Of a stretch of DNA of 6,236 nt, positions 1 through 6,094 are shown piece by piece. A model generated the notes under the pieces. It saw only the letters and a list, made by a program, of their open reading frames with translations, had not been told where the DNA came from and did no database searches. How positions within the stretch are numbered: the stretch's first letter is position 1; every line of letters starts with the position of its first letter. Made by a program: the position numbers and the translations under genes. This DNA is from Porticoccus sp047635255. GTDB taxonomy: Bacteria > Pseudomonadota > Gammaproteobacteria > Pseudomonadales > Porticoccaceae. The stretch is from positions 1 to 6,236 of the forward strand of contig JBLIIR010000059.1 of NCBI GenBank assembly GCA_047635255.1, given 5' to 3'.

Positions 1-1085
1 GCTATTTCTTCCAAGACTATGGCGACAACTTCTGATATTTGTGTAAATAAAATTTTATTTTCAAGGAAAGCCCCCACCGCCACCTCATTGGATGCATTCA
101 GCGCAATAGGCGCACTGCCTCCCTTGTGGGCGGCCTGTATAGCTAAAGCCAAACAAGGGAAGCGCGACAAATCTGGTGCCTCAAAATCTAAGCGTGCCGC
201 ATTAATGATATCCAGACTACTCACTCCAGAGGAAATTCTTTCAGGCCACGCCATGGCATGTGCAATTGGAGTCCTCATATCAGGATTCCCTAATTGAGCT
301 AAAATAGAGCCATCTAGATACTCTACCATTGAATGAACAATACTCTGAGGATGGATGACAACCTCTATCTCACTAGGAGAGACACCGAAAAGCCAGCAAG
401 CTTCGATCAGCTCAAGCCCCTTATTCATCATGGTTGCAGAGTCTACTGATATTTTTCTGCCCATCGCCCAGTTAGGATGAGAGCAAGCCTGGTCTGGTGT
501 CATTGTTCGCAGGCTATCCAAATCAACCGACCTGAAGGGGCCGCCTGATGCGGTTAGTAATATTTTACGAACGCCGCATCTTTGGGTATCTGTATAATCA
601 GACGGAAGACATTGAAATATCGCGTTATGTTCACTGTCAATCGGTAGCAACATGCCGCCGCCTTGACGCACTGCATCTATTAGGAGGGAGCCCGCCATAA
701 CCAAAGATTCTTTATTTGCTAATAAAATCTTTTTTCCCGCATTTGCCGCTTCCAATATTGGTAATAGCCCAACAGCACCGACTATGGCTGCCACTACTGT
801 ATCGACTGAGGGGTCTTTAGACACAAGACATAAACCATCAACTCCAGATAAAACCTTTGTGTTTGGAGAGGATATTTTAAGTAATGTCTTTAAGGTATCT
901 ACTTTTGATGGGTCAGAAACTACAGCGAAAATAGGCTTGAATTTTTCACACTGAGCAGCCAGATCACCAACTCTCGTATGGCAACTTAGAGCAAAAATAT
1001 TAAATCGACTCGGGTGCTGAGAAACGATATCTAGAGTATTAACACCGATAGACCCTGTTGATCCCAGAACTGTTAATCTCTGCAT
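1..1085 (-). CDS. dxr: 1-deoxy-D-xylulose 5-phosphate reductoisomerase, 3'-truncated by window edge
   Basis: Dxr (IspC) converts 1-deoxy-D-xylulose 5-phosphate to 2-C-methyl-D-erythritol 4-phosphate with NADPH and a divalent metal, the committed step of the MEP isoprenoid pathway in the cytosol. I translated this strand by hand: 361 whole codons plus two bases are present, against about 398 residues in E. coli, so roughly the last 35-40 residues lie beyond the left edge. The NADPH-binding GSTGSIG loop is at residues 8-14 and AAIVGAVGLLP near 99-109. LLANKESLV is at 121-129. The metal ligands are D150 and E152 (in IDSEHNAIFQ) and E225 (in NKGLE). The flexible active-site loop SHPNWAMGR is at 202-210, with W206. 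No internal stop or frameshift was seen. The ATG at 1085 gives the normal N-terminus, but its ribosome binding site is weak (GTGG about 7 nt upstream). It lies 19 bp after cdsA, so translational coupling is plausible. Its product pathway feeds UppS upstream. Confidence 0.97.
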   Translation of the reverse strand, partial: MQRLTVLGSTGSIGVNTLDIVSQHPSRFNIFALSCHTRVGDLAAQCEKFKPIFAVVSDPSKVDTLKTLLKISSPNTKVLSGVDGLCLVSKDPSVDTVVAAIVGAVGLLPILEAANAGKKILLANKESLVMAGSLLIDAVRQGGGMLLPIDSEHNAIFQCLPSDYTDTQRCGVRKILLTASGGPFRSVDLDSLRTMTPDQACSHPNWAMGRKISVDSATMMNKGLELIEACWLFGVSPSEIEVVIHPQSIVHSMVEYLDGSILAQLGNPDMRTPIAHAMAWPERISSGVSSLDIINAARLDFEAPDLSRFPCLALAIQAAHKGGSAPIALNASNEVAVGAFLENKILFTQISEVVAIVLEEI

Positions 1086-1104
1086 AAATTACCACAACTG
1101 GCCT

Positions 1105-1947
1105 TCATAACTGAAAGCTACTATAAATAAAAATTAAGGTAAAAACAGGCAGCGCAGCAGTAAGACTGTCCAGGCGGTCTAAAACACCGCCGTGACCTGG
1201 TAAGATATTTCCGCTATCTTTCACTCCTCGATGGCGTTTCATCATACTTTCCAGTAAATCCCCAACCACAGCAGCCAAAACTGTGGCCATTACGGTAAAA
1301 AATAACATTAGCCATTCCGTCAAATTTAACTTTAAAAAAATCCCAAGAAAGAAAATTAAACAGAGATTCGCAATTATCGCCCCCAAGAAGCCTTCCCAGG
1401 TTTTATTGGGGCTTACATTTGGAGAAAGCTTATTTTTTCCAAATCTGGAGCCAGAAAAATAGGCTCCAATATCAGCAGACGCAACGATTAAAACAACAAC
1501 AACAACTAGCCATTTTCCATTATCTAAAGAAGTTAAAATTACTATTGCCAACCAAGTTGGAATCAAAACAAACAGTCCCATTATCCCTCTCACGCAACGA
1601 CTGCCCCAAAGCACAGCGCTACTTGGATACCCCTGGATCCATAACAGAGCTATCGCCCACCACGGAACAACCCAAGTCATTAAGACTTTAGCAGCATCCA
1701 AATGAATTGGTGTTGTTTTGGCTAGACCTAAAATGTAGCCTAATAGCATCAAGATGCTTGATACAAAAAAAGCATAAAGCAGCCTTGAAGGAGGAGTGAG
1801 AAGACCAGATAATTTTGCCCACTCCCAGGCTGCATAAACAATTATAGCTGCTGAGAAAACAGAGAATGCGTAGGGCTCGAGAAAAAATAATGCAGCACTA
1901 AAAATTATAGCTACAAATATGGCTGTTACAATTCTTTTTTTAGGCAC
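1105..1947 (-). CDS. cdsA: Phosphatidate cytidylyltransferase (CDP-diglyceride synthase)
   Basis: CdsA makes CDP-diacylglycerol from phosphatidic acid and CTP in the inner membrane, the branch point for all phospholipids. The protein has 280 residues, close to the E. coli length of 285. It is strongly hydrophobic, with about eight membrane segments by eye (roughly 5-22, 26-42, 55-75, 88-105, 118-140, 145-162, 188-206 and 211-230) and a last one near 262-278. The family signature spans S234-D260: KR at 237-238, KD at 243-244, HGG at 252-254 and DRLD at 257-260. A second conserved block, ASADIGAYFSG at 156-166 followed by SPNKTWEG at 179-186, is also typical. The start is GTG (1947), only 2 bp after the uppS stop. 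Its Shine-Dalgarno AGGA lies inside the last uppS codons, 7 nt upstream. An out-of-frame ATG two bases upstream competes for the same site. A run of five GTT codons encodes V148-V152 within a membrane segment. Confidence 0.96.
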   Translation of the reverse strand: MPKKRIVTAIFVAIIFSAALFFLEPYAFSVFSAAIIVYAAWEWAKLSGLLTPPSRLLYAFFVSSILMLLGYILGLAKTTPIHLDAAKVLMTWVVPWWAIALLWIQGYPSSAVLWGSRCVRGIMGLFVLIPTWLAIVILTSLDNGKWLVVVVVLIVASADIGAYFSGSRFGKNKLSPNVSPNKTWEGFLGAIIANLCLIFFLGIFLKLNLTEWLMLFFTVMATVLAAVVGDLLESMMKRHRGVKDSGNILPGHGGVLDRLDSLTAALPVFTLIFIYSSFQL

Positions 1948-1958
1948 ATCTACTTCCT
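1945..1958 (-). promoter_or_regulatory. Ribosome binding site and GTG start of cdsA, with competing ATG
   Basis: Read on the minus strand, AGGA (1958-1955) is followed by the uppS stop TAG (1952-1950), then ATGTG. The GTG at 1947-1945 opens the CdsA frame with 7-nt spacing. The ATG at 1949-1947 has 5-nt spacing but opens a frame that encodes only seven residues before a stop. No other in-frame start gives the expected short CdsA N-terminus, so GTG is chosen. The site suggests reinitiation by ribosomes finishing uppS. Confidence 0.75.
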
Positions 1959-2711
1959 GTTAATTTCCGCATCAGACAATACTTTTTCTCGCTTACCAAA
2001 ACGTCTCTGTCGTTGATGGTAATCAAGCATTGCAGCATCGAAAGCTGCGCCATCAAAAGATGGCCAGTGACAGTCCGTAAAATAAAGTTCGGTATAAGCC
2101 ATGTGCCACAACAAAAAATTGCTAATTCGCCGCTCTCCCCCGGTGCGAATGCAGATATCAGGAGGAGGCAGATCGGATAGACACATGTTTTCGTTCATGG
2201 TGTCCTCAGTTATCTCATCTGGATGCAGCTGGCCAGACTCAACGTGTTGTGCGATTCTTCTTGCAGCCTCTATGATTTCCCATTTTCCTCCGTAATCCAA
2301 GGCTAGTATCAAAGTACGCTTACCATTTTCTGTTGCGGCTTCAGCATCCTCAATTAATTTAATTAATTTTGAGCTGAAGTGTTCTCTGCAGCCAATAACC
2401 TTTAGCTTCACACCTTTCTCTTTTAAATGTTTCAATTCTTTCTTGAGGTATAAGGCCAACAAGGAAAACAGGGCTTTAACTTCTGTCTTTGGTCTCTTCC
2501 AGTTTTCACTACTAAATCCAAAAAGCGTAAGTGTACTGATATTGTATTTTTCGGCAGCATCGAGAACATCGCGAACTCTTTCTACACCCATTTTATGGCC
2601 TTCAATTCCACACAAGCCCATCTCACTGGCCCATCGATGGTTGCCATCCATTATGATCGCTACATGGCGCAAAGAATTTACAGGGGCTACGATTTTTATA
2701 GATTTTTTCAT
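1950..2711 (-). CDS. uppS: Undecaprenyl diphosphate synthase (cis-prenyltransferase)
   Basis: UppS (IspU) adds eight isopentenyl diphosphates in cis to farnesyl diphosphate, giving the C55 carrier lipid precursor used for peptidoglycan and surface polysaccharides. It acts at the cytoplasmic face of the membrane. The protein is 253 residues, the same length as the E. coli enzyme. The catalytic aspartate is D22 in IIMDGNHRW (19-27) and H39 is the conserved GHK histidine. FSSENW is at 66-71. The IPP-binding motif IRTGGERRISNF spans 188-199 (R189, E193, R195), followed by E208 as the metal-binding glutamate in AYTELYF. Position 25 is His, where E. coli has Gly; this site varies in the family. A C55 product is inferred from family and context, since chain length cannot be read reliably here. 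The ATG is 14 bp after the frr stop, with AAGG as a modest ribosome binding site. The gene ends 2 bp before cdsA. Confidence 0.96.
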   Translation of the reverse strand: MKKSIKIVAPVNSLRHVAIIMDGNHRWASEMGLCGIEGHKMGVERVRDVLDAAEKYNISTLTLFGFSSENWKRPKTEVKALFSLLALYLKKELKHLKEKGVKLKVIGCREHFSSKLIKLIEDAEAATENGKRTLILALDYGGKWEIIEAARRIAQHVESGQLHPDEITEDTMNENMCLSDLPPPDICIRTGGERRISNFLLWHMAYTELYFTDCHWPSFDGAAFDAAMLDYHQRQRRFGKREKVLSDAEINRK

Positions 2712-2725
2712 AAGATGGCCTTGAG

Positions 2726-3283
2726 CTAAACCTCCATCAAATCAATTTCCTTGGCGGCCAAGACTTCTTCAACTTGTTTAACATATTTGTCAGTTATTTT
2801 TTGGATATCATCCTGTACTCTTCGCTCATCATCCTCAGTAATTTCTTTCTCTTTATGTAATTCTTTTGCATCTGAAAGAACATCACGCCGAGTATTACGA
2901 ATAGATACTCTGGTGCTCTCTGCCTCCGCGCGAGCTTTTTTTATAAAATTCTTCCGAGTTTCCTCTGTTAGTTGCGGCATGGGAATACGGATAAGCTCTC
3001 CAGTAGTTGATGGATTTAATCCTAAATCAGATTTATGAATTGCCTTCTCTACCTCTGGTATTAAATTTTTCTCCCACACAGAAATAGACAAAGTGCGAGC
3101 ATCCAGAACATTAACATTCCCAACTTGGGATAATGGTGTATCGACACCGTAATAAGATACCACTAGGCCATCCAGCAAGCTGGGGTGAGCTCGTCCTGTG
3201 CGAATTTTATTAAAAGCGTGAGATAACGAAGTTACACTTTTAATCATACGCTCTTCTGCATCTTGCTTTAAATCATCAAGCAT
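2726..3283 (-). CDS. frr: Ribosome recycling factor
   Basis: RRF splits the post-termination ribosome together with EF-G and IF3, freeing 30S and 50S subunits and mRNA. The protein has 185 residues, exactly the E. coli length. It shows the tRNA-like two-domain plan. The long helices of domain I are the N-terminal segment (about 1-30, ending in NKIRTGRAHPSLL) and the C-terminal segment from about 106 to 185. Domain II is the beta-rich part between them (about 31-105, with YYGVDTPLSQVGNVNV). The ribosome-contacting arginines equivalent to E. coli R129 and R132 are present in VSIRNTRRD (126-134). The ATG at 3283 overlaps the end of pyrH by 8 bp. A good Shine-Dalgarno AAGGA lies about 9 nt upstream, inside pyrH. 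This points to coupled translation with pyrH. The stop is TAG. Confidence 0.98.
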   Translation of the reverse strand: MLDDLKQDAEERMIKSVTSLSHAFNKIRTGRAHPSLLDGLVVSYYGVDTPLSQVGNVNVLDARTLSISVWEKNLIPEVEKAIHKSDLGLNPSTTGELIRIPMPQLTEETRKNFIKKARAEAESTRVSIRNTRRDVLSDAKELHKEKEITEDDERRVQDDIQKITDKYVKQVEEVLAAKEIDLMEV

Positions 3284-4013
3284 TATGTTTTTCCTTAATC
3301 AAAGTTCCCTCGTCCCCACCTACCACGATACTTAAGAGTGCTCCAGGTTTCGACATGCGAAAGACCCTGAGAGGCATGTGATGTTCGCGACACAAACAAA
3401 TTGCCGTTAAGTCCATTACACCTAATTTTTTCTCTAAAGCTTCATCATAAGTAAGACGGGAATACATTGTAGCATCAGTGTTTAATAGCGGGTCTGAGGA
3501 ATATACGCCATCAACCTTGGTCGCTTTTAAAACGATCTCTGCGTCAATTTCGATGCCGCGCAAACATGCCGCAGAGTCAGTGGTAAAAAAGGGATTGCCT
3601 GTGCCCGCAGAAAAAATTACCACGTCCCCGCTGTCAAGATAACGTGTAGCCTTGCGACGATCATATTGCTCCATAACACCACTCATTGAAATTGCAGACA
3701 TTACATGCGCAGAAATATTGTTACGATCAAGGGCATCCCTCATGGCCAAACCATTCATCATGGTCGCCAGCATACCCATATGATCGCCAGTAACACGCTC
3801 CATTCCAGCAGCACTAAGTGCAGCGCCTCGAAACAAATTCCCTCCTCCAATAACTAAGCCTATCTGAACGCCAATACCAACCAACTGGCCTATCTCGAGA
3901 GCCATCCGATCTAGCACTCTTGGATCAATGCCAAAACCTTCATCGCCCATTAGCTCCTCACCACTTAATTTCAGCAGTATTCTCTTGTACTTTTTATCTC
4001 CAACAGAAGGCAT
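3276..4013 (-). CDS. pyrH: Uridylate kinase (UMP kinase)
   Basis: PyrH phosphorylates UMP to UDP with ATP in the cytosol, the step that leads to UTP and CTP. The bacterial enzyme is a hexamer of the amino-acid kinase fold, usually activated by GTP and inhibited by UTP. The protein has 245 residues against 241 in E. coli. KLSGEELMG at 15-23 carries the phosphate-binding lysine K15. The glycine-rich IGGGNLFRG is at 55-63, and the conserved D77 lies in VTGDHMGMLA. AGTGNPFFTTD at 136-146 is the UMP-binding loop. KATKVDGVYSSDP at 163-175 is the nucleotide-binding region, and the C-terminal block DLTAICLCREHHMPLRVF is typical. The sequence closely resembles Pseudomonas-type PyrH. The ATG at 4013 has the Shine-Dalgarno GGAG 7 nt upstream. 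A terminator lies between it and tsf, so it needs read-through or its own promoter; only a poor candidate promoter is visible. Confidence 0.98.
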   Translation of the reverse strand: MPSVGDKKYKRILLKLSGEELMGDEGFGIDPRVLDRMALEIGQLVGIGVQIGLVIGGGNLFRGAALSAAGMERVTGDHMGMLATMMNGLAMRDALDRNNISAHVMSAISMSGVMEQYDRRKATRYLDSGDVVIFSAGTGNPFFTTDSAACLRGIEIDAEIVLKATKVDGVYSSDPLLNTDATMYSRLTYDEALEKKLGVMDLTAICLCREHHMPLRVFRMSKPGALLSIVVGGDEGTLIKEKHNA

Positions 4014-4060
4014 ATCTTTACTCCAAGGTTATTTTTCTTGGCGCTGCTTTTCTTAGTATA
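4014..4060 (-). promoter_or_regulatory. Possible weak promoter and ribosome binding site of pyrH
   Basis: The 46-bp stretch between the tsf terminator and pyrH contains TATACT (4060-4055), a fair -10 match, and GGAG (4024-4021) as the ribosome binding site. At 16-17 bp spacing, the -35 position falls in the terminator arm and reads GGCCTA or AGGCCT, which does not match TTGACA. There is no extended -10 TG. The binding site is well supported; the promoter is a guess. Confidence 0.25.
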
Positions 4061-4095
4061 AATAAAAACCGAGGCCTAGGCCTCGGTTTTTATTT
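4060..4095 (-). terminator. Rho-independent terminator after tsf (perfect palindrome)
   Basis: A perfect 36-bp inverted repeat centred between 4077 and 4078 begins at the last base of the tsf stop codon. Its GC core is CCGAGGCCTAGGCCTCGG (4069-4086), giving a 7-bp stem with a CTAG loop. A-rich and T-rich arms flank the core, so the minus-strand transcript runs into TTTTTATTTA. The symmetry gives an equally good U-tract on the other strand, so it could stop antisense transcripts too. It should limit rpsB-tsf transcription into pyrH. Confidence 0.88.
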
Positions 4096-4958
4096 TACTT
4101 CGCTGCACTAATCTGTGCAGCTACTTCTGCAGCAAAATCTACTTCAATCTTTTCAATTCCCTCACCAACTTCAAATCGACAAAAAGAGAGGACCTCTGCG
4201 CCCGCATTTTCTAGCAACTTATTTACTGTAATTTCTGGATTCCTGACAAAAGGTTGATTGATGAGGCTGGATTCTGATAAAAACTTATTAATACGACCAG
4301 TACTCATTTTTTCAATTATTTCCTCTGACTTACCGCTTTCTTTGGCCTGTGCAATAAAAATCTCTTTCTCTTTCTCTACTACAGAATCAGGCATATCTTC
4401 TGGCTTTACTACTTGAGGGTTGACTGCAGCAATGTGCATGGCAACATCTTTAGCAACAGTGGTATTGGTACCCGTTAGTCCTACTAAAACACCTATGCGA
4501 TTGTTGCTGTGTATGTAAGTCCCAATAACTGGTGCCTCCATTATCTCAATTCGTCGGATACTTATATTTTCACCTATCTTCTGGACTAAACCCTGCCGAG
4601 AATCTTCCATACTTTCAATAAATGCGTCAAAATGAAATGGCTTTTCATTAAAAGCTTTGTCAAGACAGGTCTCGACAAACCCTACAAACCCTACATCGCG
4701 AGCCGCAAAATCTGTCTCAGTATTGATTTCAATCATCACGCCATAAGTGTTATCTTGAGACAACCTAAGAGCAACAACACCATCAGCAGCTATCCGGCCT
4801 GCCTTCTTAGCAGCTTTCATGCCGCTAGATTTACGAAGATCGTCAATTGCTTTGTCGATATCTCCCTTGGACTCTGCCAAAGCTCTTTTACACTCCATCA
4901 TTCCAAGACCGGTGCGGTCACGAAGATCTTTTATCATAGATGCAGAAAACGCTGCCAT
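4095..4958 (-). CDS. tsf: Elongation factor Ts
   Basis: EF-Ts is the guanine nucleotide exchange factor that removes GDP from EF-Tu. The protein has 287 residues against 283 in E. coli. The N-terminal UBA-like domain holds the first family signature, LRDRTGLGMMECKRAL, at 12-27. The second signature region is EINTETDFAAR at 77-87, with the exchange-critical D83 and F84 kept. It deviates from the usual consensus, having Ala where most family members have Val after TDF, and Thr at the fourth position. The rest forms the core and dimerisation modules, including the IHSNNRIGVLVGL strand region (149-161) and the helix around 192-232 that corresponds to the protruding coiled coil. The ATG at 4958 has a strong Shine-Dalgarno, GGGAG, and gives the standard short N-terminus. 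The gene follows rpsB after 87 bp containing a terminator-like hairpin and is itself followed at once by a strong terminator. Confidence 0.98.
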   Translation of the reverse strand: MAAFSASMIKDLRDRTGLGMMECKRALAESKGDIDKAIDDLRKSSGMKAAKKAGRIAADGVVALRLSQDNTYGVMIEINTETDFAARDVGFVGFVETCLDKAFNEKPFHFDAFIESMEDSRQGLVQKIGENISIRRIEIMEAPVIGTYIHSNNRIGVLVGLTGTNTTVAKDVAMHIAAVNPQVVKPEDMPDSVVEKEKEIFIAQAKESGKSEEIIEKMSTGRINKFLSESSLINQPFVRNPEITVNKLLENAGAEVLSFCRFEVGEGIEKIEVDFAAEVAAQISAAK

Positions 4959-4996
4959 TGTCTTACTCCCTGCTTTATTTTAATCATTTGAATTCG

Positions 4997-5018
4997 AAAA
5001 AGGGGGCAGAGCCCCCTT
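4997..5018 (-). terminator. Terminator or attenuator hairpin between rpsB and tsf
   Basis: On the minus strand the hairpin GGGGGC-TCT-GCCCCC, extended by two A-U pairs to an 8-bp stem, is followed directly by five T residues (5001-4997) and then CG. This has the form of an intrinsic terminator. tsf follows with no clear promoter of its own, so it probably terminates only part of the transcripts, lowering EF-Ts relative to S2. A role in mRNA 3'-end protection after processing is an alternative. Confidence 0.75.
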
Positions 5019-5045
5019 AATATTTATTTGAACAAGCTCAACCCA

Positions 5046-5900
5046 TTACTCTGCAGCTTGTATTTCTGCTTGAACGACTTTTGTTTTTATCGTGGCAGCC
5101 TTATCCTTAACTTTAGTGCTGGCTGAATCAGCAGTAATTTCTGCTTTAGCGAGCTTATCTTTAGTCTCTGCAGTTGCCTCTACTTCAATAAATTCATCCT
5201 TGGTTACAACAACATTTGCATCAGCTTTTCCTTCTAAGATTGAATCAGCAACAGCAGAGCAAAATAACTTAATTGCACGAATCGCGTCATCGTTTCCAGG
5301 AATTACATAATCAATGCCATCAGGATTGCTATTTGTGTCAACAATTCCAATAACAGGAATTCCAAGCTTGTTAGCTTCCTGTATCGCAATACGCTCATAG
5401 TCAACATCTACCACAAATAATATATCCGGAAGCCCCCCCATATCCTTAATGCCGCCGATAGAATTATTAAGCTTTTCCATTAATCGAGTTCTCATCAAGG
5501 CTTCTTTTTTTGTAAGTCTATCAAAAGTTCCATCTAGGCTCTGGGCTTCAAGGTCACGAAAACGCTTAATAGAGGCACGAATCGTTTTATAATTAGTCAG
5601 CATCCCTCCTAACCAACGATGACTCACGAAAGGCATTCCTGCTCTATGAGCCTGTTCAGCTATGGTTTTCTGTGCAGCTCGCTTGGTCCCAACAAACAAA
5701 ACTTTATTATTGTTAGCACCCATCTTGCGAATCATCTCCAGCACTTCGTTAAAGGCTGGGACGGTATGGTCTAAATTCAAAATATGGATTTTATTGCGAG
5801 CTCCAAAAATAAACTTGTCCATTTTTGGATTCCAGTAGCGAGTCTGATGCCCAAAATGGACCCCAGCCTGCAACATATCTTTCATACTTACAGCTGTCAT
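5046..5900 (-). CDS. rpsB: 30S ribosomal protein S2 with extended C-terminal tail
   Basis: S2 binds late in assembly at the 30S head-body junction and helps anchor protein S1. The conserved part is intact: the N-terminal signature region MLQAGVHFGHQTRYWNPKM (9-27), then FGARNKIHIL (32-41), HRWLGGMLTN (94-103) and the second signature region from P158 to about P182, with DVDYERIAI at 165-173. The protein has 284 residues against 241 in E. coli. The excess is a tail from about residue 231, rich in Ala, Lys, Glu and Thr, which I infer to be disordered or helical. A run of seven G encodes the Gly pair at 155-156; the frame is intact there. The ATG at 5900 has Shine-Dalgarno AAGGA with 7-nt spacing. 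It is the first gene of the cluster, with its own promoter and a long leader. S2 is known to repress its own operon in E. coli, so the same is likely here. Confidence 0.98.
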   Translation of the reverse strand: MTAVSMKDMLQAGVHFGHQTRYWNPKMDKFIFGARNKIHILNLDHTVPAFNEVLEMIRKMGANNNKVLFVGTKRAAQKTIAEQAHRAGMPFVSHRWLGGMLTNYKTIRASIKRFRDLEAQSLDGTFDRLTKKEALMRTRLMEKLNNSIGGIKDMGGLPDILFVVDVDYERIAIQEANKLGIPVIGIVDTNSNPDGIDYVIPGNDDAIRAIKLFCSAVADSILEGKADANVVVTKDEFIEVEATAETKDKLAKAEITADSASTKVKDKAATIKTKVVQAEIQAAE

Positions 5901-6058
5901 AATTTTTTCCTTAAATTAGGGTTAAACTTACATACATCCCACAAGTCAACCTGCCGCAAAGCAAGCACCCAGACAAGCGTGTCGATATATGCGCGTCATT
6001 AGTGTCTATTTTTTACTTGATACTAGTTTCACTTTAGTGTTGGTAATAGCTCCAAAGT
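5901..6058 (-). promoter_or_regulatory. rpsB leader, probable S2 autoregulatory RNA (t44-type position)
   Basis: About 158 nt of untranslated RNA separates the predicted transcription start from the rpsB ATG. Visible elements on the minus strand are as follows. A 5' hairpin has a 6-bp stem (CACTTT 6059-6054 with AAAGTG 6035-6030). GACA-CGCT-TGTC (5983-5972) forms a small hairpin that competes with a GACGCG pairing further upstream. CTTGC-TTTGCG-GCAGG (5965-5950) forms a 5-bp stem that can add a G-U pair. GGGT (5970-5967) can pair with ACCC (5922-5919), just ahead of the AAGGA ribosome binding site. In Gammaproteobacteria the region before rpsB is the known S2 leader, catalogued as t44 RNA. 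Assignment here rests on position, length and pairing potential; I could not compare it with the covariance model. Confidence 0.6.
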
Positions 6059-6065
6059 GGAGCGC

Positions 6066-6094
6066 TTTATACCATAATTAAGGCAATTTGTGAA
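6066..6094 (-). promoter_or_regulatory. rpsB: Sigma70-type promoter of rpsB-tsf with GC discriminator
   Basis: TTCACA (6094-6089), five of six matches to the -35 consensus, is followed by a 17-bp spacer and TATAAA (6071-6066). TG one base before the -10 (6074-6073) adds an extended -10. The bases after it read GCGCTCC, a GC-rich discriminator, which places the start near 6058-6060. GC-rich discriminators are characteristic of promoters repressed by ppGpp and DksA, as expected for ribosomal protein genes; that control is inferred. Confidence 0.85.

Noticed and set aside
19..297. Plus-strand open frame of 92 codons opposite dxr
   Set aside because: The minus strand reads as continuous, fully conserved Dxr across the same bases, so this frame is a shadow.
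1419..1691. Plus-strand open frame with a Gln-rich stretch opposite cdsA
   Set aside because: It is an antisense shadow of cdsA; the Gln/Thr runs come from the GTT repeat that encodes Val in CdsA.
2349..2372. Repeated AAATTAATT units in uppS
   Set aside because: They encode a conserved-length Lys-Leu-Ile pair in a helix (KLIKLIED); a chance AT-rich duplication within an intact gene.
4632..4991. Plus-strand open frame of 119 codons opposite the tsf start
   Set aside because: It overlaps highly conserved EF-Ts coding sequence, the tsf ribosome binding site and the upstream spacer, and has no recognisable protein features.
5433..5439. Run of seven C (G on the coding strand) in rpsB as a frameshift site
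   Set aside because: The S2 frame continues intact and matches the family on both sides; the run simply encodes two conserved glycines.
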